Shown: positions 23,119 to 29,802 of the stretch, piece by piece
How positions within the stretch are numbered: the stretch's first letter is position 1
How the letters are laid out: each line of letters starts with the position of its first letter
Assembly: GCA_964641895.1 (NCBI GenBank)
Contig: CAZXLA010000025.1
Coordinates: forward strand, 1-29,802
Length of the DNA stretch: 29,802 nucleotides
Direction: 5' to 3'
DNA from: UBA2421 sp964641895
GTDB lineage: Bacteria; Planctomycetota; Phycisphaerae; Tepidisphaerales; Tepidisphaeraceae
The notes under the pieces: model-generated
The model's input: the letters and a program-made list of their open reading frames with translations, nothing else
Databases searched by the model: none
Told to the model about the DNA's origin: nothing
Program-made: the position numbers and the translations under genes

Positions 23119-24579
23119 ATGGTACCGGCCAACCAAGGTTCGCGTGGGGCGCTCGTCATGTGGACGGTGGTGACAACCATCCTGTTTGTCACCGCAACCA
23201 TCTTTGCAATCTACTTTTATGTCGCCGCCGACAACGTCAGCCGAGAGGCCAAGACGACCGCGGAGAAGTTTAAGAAGGTTGTCTCCGAGGCCCAGCTTAC
23301 CAGCAACGACGTGGCCGCCTTGGAACAGCTCCGCGGCGACGAGGCGATGCAGGCGGCGGGGTTCAACTCGTCGATGAGCCTGCTCGATGTCGCGATCAAG
23401 CAGCGCGACGACCTGGGTACGCGCCTCAGCGGTTCGTCAGATTATCTTAAGGCGACACAGGCCATCGATCGCGCGCTCAAAGACGCCTCGGCCAAGGCCG
23501 CCGGCGCTGAACTGCAGAACCTTCCCAGTGGCAATGCCACCGCCGCCATGAGCGCGCTGGCCGATGCGCTGGCGAGCAAAGCCAACGAAGCCAACAACCT
23601 TCGAGGCGAACTGGTGTCGGCGCAGAAGGCTTCAAAAGAATCCGCCAATCAACTCACCATTGCCCGTGAAGCGATGGATAAGCAGTTGGCCGACGTGCGC
23701 GCCAGCGAGAGGTCGGCGATGGATTCCAGCGCCACCGACCGGGTCACTAAAGACGACCAGATCAATCAGATCAAAACTGATTTTCAGGCGCAGGCCGATA
23801 GCGCGCAGCAGACGGTGCAGGCGTCGCAGGTGCAGATTGCCGACCTGCAGCGCAACAATGATCAGCTTAAGAGCGAAATTCAGAAGCTGCAGGCCAAGCT
23901 CGTCGGCCTGCGAACCAACGTATCCGATCCGGTCGTGCGGCAGGCCGACGGACAGATCATTCGCTTGCCCGGCGGCGACGGCGTGTATATCAACCTCGGC
24001 CAGGGCGACCAGATTTCGGCAGGCATGACGTTCCAGGTATTCGATAAAGTCGAAGGCATTCCCGCCGTCGGCGATGCCGGCGACAACGCGAATCTGCCGC
24101 GCGGCAAGGCGTCGATCGAAGTGGTGCGCGTCGGGCCGACCAGCAGCCAGGCGCGCGTTGTAAGGCTGCAGGGCGGGCAAACCCTGACCGAAGGCGACCT
24201 GATCGCCAACGTGGTTTACGATCGCAACACGCGCTACAACTTCCTGGTGTTCGGCAACTTCGACCTCGACCGCAACAATGTCGCGACGGCACAGGATGCC
24301 GAAGTCGTGAAACGCCTCGTTACCCAATGGGGCGGGCAATTGATCGATAAAGTAAACGTCGACACCGATTTCGTGGTTCTCGGCGCAGAGCCGGAAATTC
24401 CCACCTTCACCCGCGAAGAGATGGAAGACCCGATCAACCAGGCCAAGTTCGATCAGGCCCGCACCGACTCCGATGCGTATGAGGAAGTCCGCCGGATGGC
24501 TCAGGAGTACAACATTCCGATTCTCAACCAGAATCGGTTCTTGTACTTTTCGGGGTTTTATGAGCTGTCGAAGCGATGA
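23119..24579 (+). CDS. Membrane-anchored coiled-coil protein with BRCT-like C-terminus
   Basis: A 486-residue protein. One membrane segment (VMWTVVTTILFVTATIFAIYF) follows a short N-terminus. Residues about 35-270 are helical and repeat-rich, with a clear coiled coil at 215-270 (QADSAQQTVQASQVQIADLQ, then RNNDQLKSEIQKL). A beta-rich domain (about 280-365) starts ADGQIIRLPGGDGVYINLGQ. Residues 372-425 (RYNFLVFGNFDLDRNN; VKRLVTQWGGQLIDKVNVDT; DFVVLGAEPEIP) have the BRCT signature: strand, helix, the GG turn and the closing hydrophobic VVLG strand. GGAGG lies six bases before the ATG. BRCT assignment is pattern-based; such domains are usually in DNA repair proteins. The gene stands alone. Confidence 0.75.
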   Translation: MVPANQGSRGALVMWTVVTTILFVTATIFAIYFYVAADNVSREAKTTAEKFKKVVSEAQLTSNDVAALEQLRGDEAMQAAGFNSSMSLLDVAIKQRDDLGTRLSGSSDYLKATQAIDRALKDASAKAAGAELQNLPSGNATAAMSALADALASKANEANNLRGELVSAQKASKESANQLTIAREAMDKQLADVRASERSAMDSSATDRVTKDDQINQIKTDFQAQADSAQQTVQASQVQIADLQRNNDQLKSEIQKLQAKLVGLRTNVSDPVVRQADGQIIRLPGGDGVYINLGQGDQISAGMTFQVFDKVEGIPAVGDAGDNANLPRGKASIEVVRVGPTSSQARVVRLQGGQTLTEGDLIANVVYDRNTRYNFLVFGNFDLDRNNVATAQDAEVVKRLVTQWGGQLIDKVNVDTDFVVLGAEPEIPTFTREEMEDPINQAKFDQARTDSDAYEEVRRMAQEYNIPILNQNRFLYFSGFYELSKR

Positions 24580-24586
24580 ACTCGGA

Positions 24587-24614
24587 CGGAAAGCACCAGG
24601 CGGCAAGCACCGAA
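24587..24614. repeat. Short 14-bp (two-heptamer) repeat
   Basis: CGGAAAGCACCAGG and CGGCAAGCACCGAA are adjacent copies, followed by GCACCAAC. This lies directly after the BRCT-like gene stop and just before the terminator hairpin. Confidence 0.4.
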
Positions 24615-24648
24615 GCACCAACAAAAATGGAGTGAAATTAGAAACTGA

Positions 24649-24690
24649 GAATGACCGAAACAAGCGACTGCTTCGGTCATTCGATATTTT
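24649..24690 (+). terminator. Terminator hairpin between convergent genes
   Basis: GAATGACCGAA (24649-24659) and TTCGGTCATTC (24672-24682) are perfect 11-base arms around a 12-base loop, followed by GATATTTTTG. It lies 69 bases after the BRCT-like gene. The opposite side is also T-rich in minus-strand sense, so it may stop the convergent membrane-protein transcript too. Confidence 0.65.
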
Positions 24691-24761
24691 TGCTGCTTTT
24701 GATTTGTTTGAGCTTTGGAGCTTGGACTTTGGTGCTTCCGCTCTTGCCACCGCCGTATTCG

Positions 24762-25277
24762 CTAAACCCGCCGTGCTATCTTCTTCGCCAACCCTCCCAG
24801 CACCGTTCGATCAATCCGCTTCTGATTTTCCCTGATCGCTTTGCTCAACACGCTGGGGCACAGCAGCATCACCAGCGGATTGGACACGCTTTGCTGCTCG
24901 CAAAGGATGCGAAGCTGCTTCACCTCCGCCGGGCGAAGATTAACGCTGCGGGTGATTTCGCGGAGCAGTTTGGTGGGCGAGTTGAGGGCGGTCGTCGACC
25001 GTGGGCGGCCGGAGACGGCGCGCCATCGGTTGATGACGACGGTGCCCAGGATGATCGCCACGACCACCAGCCCGAAAGCGATGAGTTTTTGCGGATCGAC
25101 GGGTTGATCGAGGTTTTCCTGCAGGCTTCGTTTGAACAGTTGTTCGGCGGTTTCGGCTTGGGATGCGGTTGTGAATATTAGGGTTACCAATGCGGTGATT
25201 GTTCCGCAAAACCGCCAAGTGTACTTCGATTGGGGCGTTGGGAAATGGCACTTTCGTTGGGGTGGGCGCGGGATCAT
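24762..25277 (-). CDS. Small membrane protein coupled to the HEAT-repeat protein
   Basis: A 171-residue protein I do not recognise. It has a signal-peptide-like or membrane segment at about residues 21-41 (RFCGTITALVTLIFTTASQA), a second membrane segment at 66-83 (IAFGLVVVAIILGTVVIN), then a basic helical cytoplasmic region (LLREITRSVNLRPAEVKQLR; NPLVMLLCPSVLSKAIRENQ). Its ATG at 25277 lies one base after the HEAT gene stop, so the two are translationally coupled and likely act together. The general plan recalls FliO-like or other small assembly-factor proteins, but I cannot support that from motifs. The function is unknown. Confidence 0.65.
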   Translation of the reverse strand: MIPRPPQRKCHFPTPQSKYTWRFCGTITALVTLIFTTASQAETAEQLFKRSLQENLDQPVDPQKLIAFGLVVVAIILGTVVINRWRAVSGRPRSTTALNSPTKLLREITRSVNLRPAEVKQLRILCEQQSVSNPLVMLLCPSVLSKAIRENQKRIDRTVLGGLAKKIARRV

Positions 25278-25278
25278 T

Positions 25279-27270
25279 TCATCCGGCCTTTCGCATTTTT
25301 TCGTTGGCCGCTTTTTGTTCCTGAACGATGTCGGCCAACGTGCGAATCACACCGACGGCGTAGCGGCGCACGCGCATGTTCGCGTCTTCTCTGGCCATTC
25401 GGCCGACTTCCTGCACCAGTTCCCACAGGCCGATCTGCCGCATGGCCCATAGCGCCGAAATGCGGTGTTCGCCGCGCTGGTCTTTCAGCATGGCGATCAG
25501 CGCGCCCTTGGCGGTGCCGACCTTCATCTTATGCAGGGCTTTGATGGCATTGGCGCGCTCTCGATTGTGGCTCGATCGGGCGCGCTCGGTGAGGAGCGGC
25601 ACGAACTCGGGGTTGCGGGTTTCTTCCAGCACTTCGATGGCGTTGGCGCGCACGCGGGGGTCGATGTCGTTGATCGCTTTTTCCAGCAGCACTTCGGGCT
25701 TGACACTCGGCAAGTCGCCGACGAGCGAAATCGCCTTACTGCGCACACGCGCGTTGGGATGTTGCACCAGCGGCAGAATCGATGCCTTGAGCGGTTCGAG
25801 TAGTTGAAGCTCCTGAACCATCACCATCGCCTTCACTCGGCTGTCGGCGGGGCCTTGTTCGAGCCTTCTGGCCAGCCGCTGCAGGCCGTCGGGCAGCAGC
25901 TTGAGCATCGCCTTGCCGGCTTGTCGGCGCGTGCCTTTTTCCATGCGGTCGAACCGCTGCCAGAAGTGTTCGAAGCCCGCGTGGCCGATCGCGCGGCTGA
26001 TCACTTTGCGAACGCTCATCGGCGCCGTCGTCATCAACGGGAGCAGTGTGTTTTCATAATCCGGCGGCTTTCGGCGGACGATCTCACGCGCCGCCAGCCG
26101 CGCCAGACGTTCGTCGGGATCGCTCAGGAATGATTTGATCAACTGCACGCTGGCCCCGCGGCGGCGGCGCATGGCTATCCGTAACAAGCGCAGCCGAGAC
26201 GGCGTGTCGTTGGCGCAGTGGACGCGGAGTTTTTCCAGCCGATCGTCCTGCAGCACGTCGTGAATTTGCGATACGGCCATCCACTCGCCGATTCGCGCGG
26301 CATCGGCGGGCTGGCGGCGGTCGAGGTCGCGGGTGAGGTCTTTTTCTTCCCACCACACGCCGCGATTCACCAGGTGCATGCAAATCTGCAATTGATGATC
26401 CTTCAGCCAATGGGTTTTTCGCAGCAGTGCATCGAGCACGGGCGCTTCGACAATGTGGGCAAAGACCTGCCCGAAAAGCGACCGAACCTGCGCGTGCGAC
26501 GCCGCCAGCAGAAAAGCTTCCACATGCTCGGCGGCGGGAGGTTGCTGGAGACGGCGAATCATCGGTGATTGCCCGCCGTGCCGCCCCGTTTGCAGGACTG
26601 TCAGCGTCTTGCTTTCGGGCGAGTCGGCCAGCAGCAGCGCGGCGCGGAGCAAATCCTGCCCGTGGCGGCCGCGGTGGACATCAATGGCGCGGGCGACAGC
26701 GTTTTCCACGTCGGGCCGATTGCTGACCACCTGCTGATACGTCGAGCCCATCGTTCCTTCGGATGATTCGGGCGTGACACCGGGCAGGGAATCAAGGTAG
26801 GCGCCCACGTCGCCGGACATCGCGCCGCCGGGGCCATCACGCTGCATGCGGCGGGTTTCGGTTGCGATCCACCGGGCGAGCGCGGTGAGCGCTTCGCAGG
26901 CGGTCTTGCTCACCTGCTCATCGGCTTCGTGAAGGTTTTCACCCAGCACGTGCGACAGCTTCCCCTGCCGGCCGACGGCGATCAGCTTGAGCGCGGCGAT
27001 GCGACGTTCGAGGTTATCGCTCCGCCCACATTCGCGCAGGGCGTGGTGCAGATTGTTCGCCGTCGCAAGCACTTGCAGTTGAAGCGGCTTCGGCAGCCGC
27101 TCGTACGAGGCGATGACGCCGGAGAGTCCGTGAACGGTTTTACGTCGGAGCAGCGCGCCGAGCACCAGCGCCTGCTCGTGCTCGTTGCCCACGCTCAGGG
27201 CTTCAAGCAGAGTGTCGTCGGCGGCCTCATTTTTCGAGTCCACCAGCGCGTTGACGAGCTGATCAATCAT
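25279..27270 (-). CDS. HEAT-repeat protein
   Basis: A 663-residue helical-repeat scaffold. HEAT units are clearest in the C-terminal half: SILPLVQHPNARVRSKAISL, LEKAINDIDPRVRANAIEVL, PLLTERARSSHNRERANAIK and LIAMLKDQRGEHRISALWAM, each with the VR/ANA signature. Further units occur at the N-terminus (residues about 75-135). The middle is less regular. There is no membrane segment, signal peptide or catalytic motif, so a binding role is expected. I chose the ATG two codons inside the TTG-initiated longer frame. The gene starts 76 bp from the assembly gap, so its promoter region may be incomplete. It is coupled to the membrane protein downstream. Confidence 0.85.
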   Translation of the reverse strand: MIDQLVNALVDSKNEAADDTLLEALSVGNEHEQALVLGALLRRKTVHGLSGVIASYERLPKPLQLQVLATANNLHHALRECGRSDNLERRIAALKLIAVGRQGKLSHVLGENLHEADEQVSKTACEALTALARWIATETRRMQRDGPGGAMSGDVGAYLDSLPGVTPESSEGTMGSTYQQVVSNRPDVENAVARAIDVHRGRHGQDLLRAALLLADSPESKTLTVLQTGRHGGQSPMIRRLQQPPAAEHVEAFLLAASHAQVRSLFGQVFAHIVEAPVLDALLRKTHWLKDHQLQICMHLVNRGVWWEEKDLTRDLDRRQPADAARIGEWMAVSQIHDVLQDDRLEKLRVHCANDTPSRLRLLRIAMRRRRGASVQLIKSFLSDPDERLARLAAREIVRRKPPDYENTLLPLMTTAPMSVRKVISRAIGHAGFEHFWQRFDRMEKGTRRQAGKAMLKLLPDGLQRLARRLEQGPADSRVKAMVMVQELQLLEPLKASILPLVQHPNARVRSKAISLVGDLPSVKPEVLLEKAINDIDPRVRANAIEVLEETRNPEFVPLLTERARSSHNRERANAIKALHKMKVGTAKGALIAMLKDQRGEHRISALWAMRQIGLWELVQEVGRMAREDANMRVRRYAVGVIRTLADIVQEQKAANEKMRKAG

Positions 27271-27346
27271 CTTCAAGAGTTATCGGACTAAATAGACTAC
27301 CGGCTTTAGTTGATCGAGCACGCCGAAACCCGCGTGTTCGCTTATG

Positions 27347-27446
27347 NNNNNNNNNNNNNNNNNNNNNNNNNNNNNNNNNNNNNNNNNNNNNNNNNNNNNN
27401 NNNNNNNNNNNNNNNNNNNNNNNNNNNNNNNNNNNNNNNNNNNNNN
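27347..27446. other. Assembly gap of 100 N flanked by inverted half-repeats
   Basis: Exactly 100 N mark a scaffold join, so the true length is unknown. GTGTTCGCT (27334-27342) on the left is the reverse complement of AGCGAACAC (27464-27472) on the right, which suggests that the gap lies within a hairpin-forming or dispersed repeat. Confidence 0.9.
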
Positions 27447-27506
27447 GCCGGGCTGTGAGCCTTAGCGAACACCCGGATCGAATTGCCAAACAGCGCAACG
27501 CTCGAT

Positions 27507-27535
27507 TTGAAACTCCGATTTCCCCACGCTAATAC
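27507..27535 (+). promoter_or_regulatory. Promoter of the aminotransferase gene, probably leaderless
   Basis: TTGAAA (27507-27512) and TAATAC (27530-27535) are spaced by 17 bases, the best promoter in the window. The ATG begins seven bases after the -10, so transcription would start at or next to the start codon. Confidence 0.6.
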
Positions 27536-27541
27536 AGTGAA

Positions 27542-28747
27542 ATGAGCAGAATTTCCGATCGCGCGTCGCAGTTGGCCGAGAGCATTACGTTAAAGGTGAC
27601 CGCGCAGGCCGCCGCCCTTCGCAAAGCGGGGGTGGACGTGGTGGGTTTCGGCGCGGGTGAGCCCGATTTCGACACGCCGGCGTTCATTAAGGATGCCGCC
27701 AAGGCCGCGCTCGACAAAGGCCAAACCAAATACACTGCCAGCCCCGCGTTGCCCGAACTGCGCCAAGCGATTGCCAGTAAGTTCAACAAAGACAATAGCT
27801 TACCTTACAAGCCGGAACAGATCAGCGTCGGCGCGGGTGGCAAACACTGCCTCTACGCTGCGTTTCAGGCGACGCTGAATGCCGGCGATGAAGTGATCCT
27901 CCCCGCCCCGTATTGGGTGAGTTACCCGGAACAGATTCGCCTGGCGGGGGCAAAGGTGGTTGTGGTCGACGGCGCCGAGGCCAACGGGTTCAAAATCACC
28001 CCGAAGCAGCTCGCGGCGGCCATCACCCCGCGGACGAAAGGGTTTGTCATCAACTCGCCGAGCAACCCGACCGGGCATGCCTATTCGCCGGACGAGCTTA
28101 AAGCGCTGGCCGATGTGATCGCCGTTCATGATCAGATTTTGGTCTATTCCGACGAAATCTATGAAAAGCTCATCTACGGTGGACTGAAGTTTGTCAGCTT
28201 CGCCACGCTCAACCCCAAACTGCTCGACCGAACGCTGACATTTAACTGTCACAGCAAGAGCTTCGCGATGACCGGCTGGCGCGTGGGTTACGTGGGCGGG
28301 CCGGTGGATATCATCGCCGCCATCAACAAGCTCATCAGCCAGCAGACCAGCCACATCACCAGCTTCTGCCAAATCCCGGCGGCGCTGGCGCTGACCGACC
28401 CGCGCGGCGCTGAATCGATCGCCGCCATGCGCGAACAGTTCGAAAAACGCGGCGAGCATATGTGGAAGCGATTGAGCGCGCTCCCCAACATCACCTGCGT
28501 GCAGCCGCAAGGCGCGTTCTACTGCTTTCCAAATGTGAGCAAGTATTACGGCAAAACGATCGACGGAAAAACCATCGACGGAGCAATCCCCTTCGCCGCC
28601 ACGCTGCTCGAACACAGCCACGTCGCCGTCGTCCCCGGCACGGACAGCGGCGCGGACGCGCATGTGCGTTTGAGCTTCGCGACGAGCATGGAGCAGATTG
28701 ATAAGGGGATTGATCGGATTGGGGCGTTCCTGAAGAATTTGCAATAA
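27542..28747 (+). CDS. Pyridoxal-phosphate aminotransferase, aspartate aminotransferase family
   Basis: A 401-residue cytoplasmic class I aminotransferase, most like subfamily Ib aspartate aminotransferases, which interconvert aspartate and oxaloacetate using 2-oxoglutarate. Visible motifs are VVGFGAGEPDFDTPAFIKDA, TKYTASPALPELRQAI, INSPSNPTGHAYS (PLP contact Asn), VYSDEIYEKLIYGG (Asp and Tyr), SKSFAMTGWRVGY with the Schiff-base Lys239, and HVRLSFATS with the carboxylate-binding Arg near the end. A small insert in the C-terminal region repeats TIDGKTIDGAI. It starts at the ATG directly behind a good promoter. Substrate specificity (aspartate, prephenate or others) cannot be settled by eye. 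Confidence 0.93.
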   Translation: MSRISDRASQLAESITLKVTAQAAALRKAGVDVVGFGAGEPDFDTPAFIKDAAKAALDKGQTKYTASPALPELRQAIASKFNKDNSLPYKPEQISVGAGGKHCLYAAFQATLNAGDEVILPAPYWVSYPEQIRLAGAKVVVVDGAEANGFKITPKQLAAAITPRTKGFVINSPSNPTGHAYSPDELKALADVIAVHDQILVYSDEIYEKLIYGGLKFVSFATLNPKLLDRTLTFNCHSKSFAMTGWRVGYVGGPVDIIAAINKLISQQTSHITSFCQIPAALALTDPRGAESIAAMREQFEKRGEHMWKRLSALPNITCVQPQGAFYCFPNVSKYYGKTIDGKTIDGAIPFAATLLEHSHVAVVPGTDSGADAHVRLSFATSMEQIDKGIDRIGAFLKNLQ

Positions 28748-28836
28748 TCGGCAATAAGGTGTTGTCGAACTTGGTATGATTTCGGTGGAGACGTTGTGAT
28801 GAGCACAGCGAGTTATGATCAAAAGCTGTGGATGAC

Positions 28837-28861
28837 CGCGCCAAGTTAAGCGGCGCGTTTT
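28837..28861 (+). terminator. Possible terminator after the aminotransferase gene
   Basis: CGCGCC (28837-28842) and GGCGCG (28852-28857) enclose a 9-base loop, followed by TTTTAA. It lies about 90 bases after the stop and overlaps the end of the transposase remnant. Confidence 0.4.
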
Positions 28862-29302
28862 AATCCGTCGACGAACACGATGTTGTCGATCTGCTGCTGT
28901 AATTTCTCGCTGCCGTTGAGTTTTCGCCAGCGGCCTTCGGCGTTTTTTGCCAGTTTGAACGCCAGCAGCGCCGTCCAGCTGGTTTCGCTCCACCGTGCCG
29001 GAACTACCGGAAATCATCGCGATCAGTTCCTTCTTTCCGTCGGCGGTCGCGCCCTCCAGCACCAGCAAGCACGGGCGATCGTCGGTCAGCCGGCAGGAAA
29101 AGTAGATGCCGTCGGCCCAGAGGTAAACGTAGTGTTTGCCGGACAAGTCGCGTTTACTCCAATCGCAATACTCGATCCTCCACGACTCGGTCATCCGTAC
29201 CACCGAGGTCGGCGACATCCCCGAACCGTCGAAGCCCAAATGAACCAGCGCATCGGGCATCTCGCCGATGACGTGGTGATCTTGCATGGATTCAAAACTT
29301 GT
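28846..29302 (-). pseudogene. IS256-family transposase remnant with internal deletion
   Basis: The upstream part (29302 to about 29005) reads MQDHHVIGEMPDALVHLGFD, RDLSGKHYVYLWADGIYF and RPCLLVLEGATADGKKELIA, the IS256 segment with the first catalytic Asp. The frame then shifts to TALLAFKLAKNAEGRWRKLN and NIVFVDGLKRAA and a stop, which is the family C-terminus. The catalytic middle, about 200 residues, is deleted, as is the first part of the N-terminus. TTGTCGAAC occurs at 28762 and 29299 on either side and could be a target duplication or chance. An inverted repeat (AACTTGTCG-aa-CGACAAGTT) marks the 5' edge. The fragment is not functional. Confidence 0.8.
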
Positions 29303-29546
29303 CGAACGACAAGTTTAGCAAATTGAAAGGTGAAATTACGACTCAGCCATGTTCACGTCCGATCTTCACCCGCCGCGCCCCCACCGCCGTTGCAAGGCGT
29401 TGCGCCGCCGCCTCCATTGCCTGCCGGCGCGCCTTCGTCACCTTCACGCCGTGTTCCCACCACACGCGTTTTATTTCCAGAACGTCCTTCGAAGCACCGA
29501 CACGTACAGCTCGCTGAACTTCACTCTGGCACGTTGAAAGAGACGG

Positions 29547-29741
29547 CTATTCATTGAAGTTGAGCACCCGAACGGTGATTTGCTGGTCACTCCTTTCGAA
29601 ATATGACTTCAGATCGCGAGACCTTGGATGGTAGTCAAACGACTTGTTATCCAAGATTGGTTGGATGTACTCCTTATGCTGCAATGCATATTTTCGCTCT
29701 CCCTCACTAACTTTGAATGTCAAAACCTCGAAACGGCACAA
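29547..29741 (-). CDS. Short hypothetical ORF or gene fragment in AT-richer DNA
   Basis: A 64-residue frame (FEVLTFKVSEGERKYALQHK; DNKSFDYHPRSRDLKSYFER; SDQQITVRVLNFNE) with a plausible amino acid composition but no recognisable domain and only a TTG start. After its TAG the same frame continues open for a further 68 codons to 29343 (EIKRVWWEHGVKVTKARRQA), so the two could be halves of one broken gene. The downstream half is much more GC-rich, which argues against it. The DNA from 29550 to the window end is AT-richer than the rest and may be transferred. This may be the end of a longer gene that has decayed. Confidence 0.35.
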   Translation of the reverse strand: MCRFEVLTFKVSEGERKYALQHKEYIQPILDNKSFDYHPRSRDLKSYFERSDQQITVRVLNFNE

Positions 29742-29802
29742 CTGTTCCGCTGTCCTGCTCCCCTAAATTGTCCCACTGCGGAAGTATAGAATCGGGGCCC
29801 TG

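Noticed and set aside
27800..29287. A 495-residue minus-strand open frame
   Set aside because: Only its first 80 or so residues are meaningful (IS256 transposase). The rest is the antisense shadow of the aminotransferase gene.

Overview
The window is a GC-rich bacterial chromosome segment that most resembles a planctomycete, probably of the Phycisphaerae type. This is an inference from gene content and style: a TIGR03790-family protein, a one-domain zinc-ribbon protein, an orphan sugar ABC permease pair, several start codons placed directly behind -10 hexamers, and many intergenic hairpins. No rRNA or other decisive marker is present. A run of 100 N (27347-27446) shows it is a scaffold.

Layout. 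1-3451 (minus): a membrane protein cut by the window edge, coupled to hemA (glutamyl-tRNA reductase), then a Tat-exported-looking flavin amine oxidase. 3508-4437 (plus): an aldo/keto reductase. 4603-4693: tRNA-Ser(GCT), overlapped antisense by a large serine recombinase that lacks its catalytic N-terminus. 6031-6951: about 0.9 kb without a credible gene, full of 7-bp-periodic and 11-bp repeats. 6952-10521 (minus): two sugar ABC permeases and an HDOD-GGDEF protein. 10660-12311 (plus): a membrane/coiled-coil protein and a sugar phosphate isomerase/epimerase. 12433-14636 (minus): zinc ribbon, TIGR03790 protein and a small pentapeptide-like protein. 14851-17874 (plus): an AsmA-like protein and a chimeric ORF joining a truncated circularly permuted ATP-grasp to a transglutaminase, with a 79-bp inverted-repeat element at the junction. 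17890-21752 (minus): polA, then a ribbon-helix-helix antitoxin, a PemK/MazF toxin and a VOC-fold protein overlapping end to end. 21922-24579 (plus): an EamA transporter and a membrane-anchored coiled-coil protein with a BRCT-like C-terminus. 24762-27270 (minus): a HEAT-repeat protein coupled to a small membrane protein. 27542-28747 (plus): an aspartate aminotransferase-family enzyme. 28846-29302: an internally deleted IS256-type transposase, followed by an AT-richer tail.

The genes do not form one pathway. The coherent units are the toxin-antitoxin-VOC operon, the HEAT/membrane-protein pair, the permease pair and the hemA pair. I did not find a complete defence system, CRISPR array or biosynthetic cluster. 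The most unusual items are the ATP-grasp/transglutaminase chimera with a repeat at its seam, the membrane BRCT-like protein, the recurrent 7-bp-periodic repeats and hairpins, and the apparent use of leaderless transcripts.
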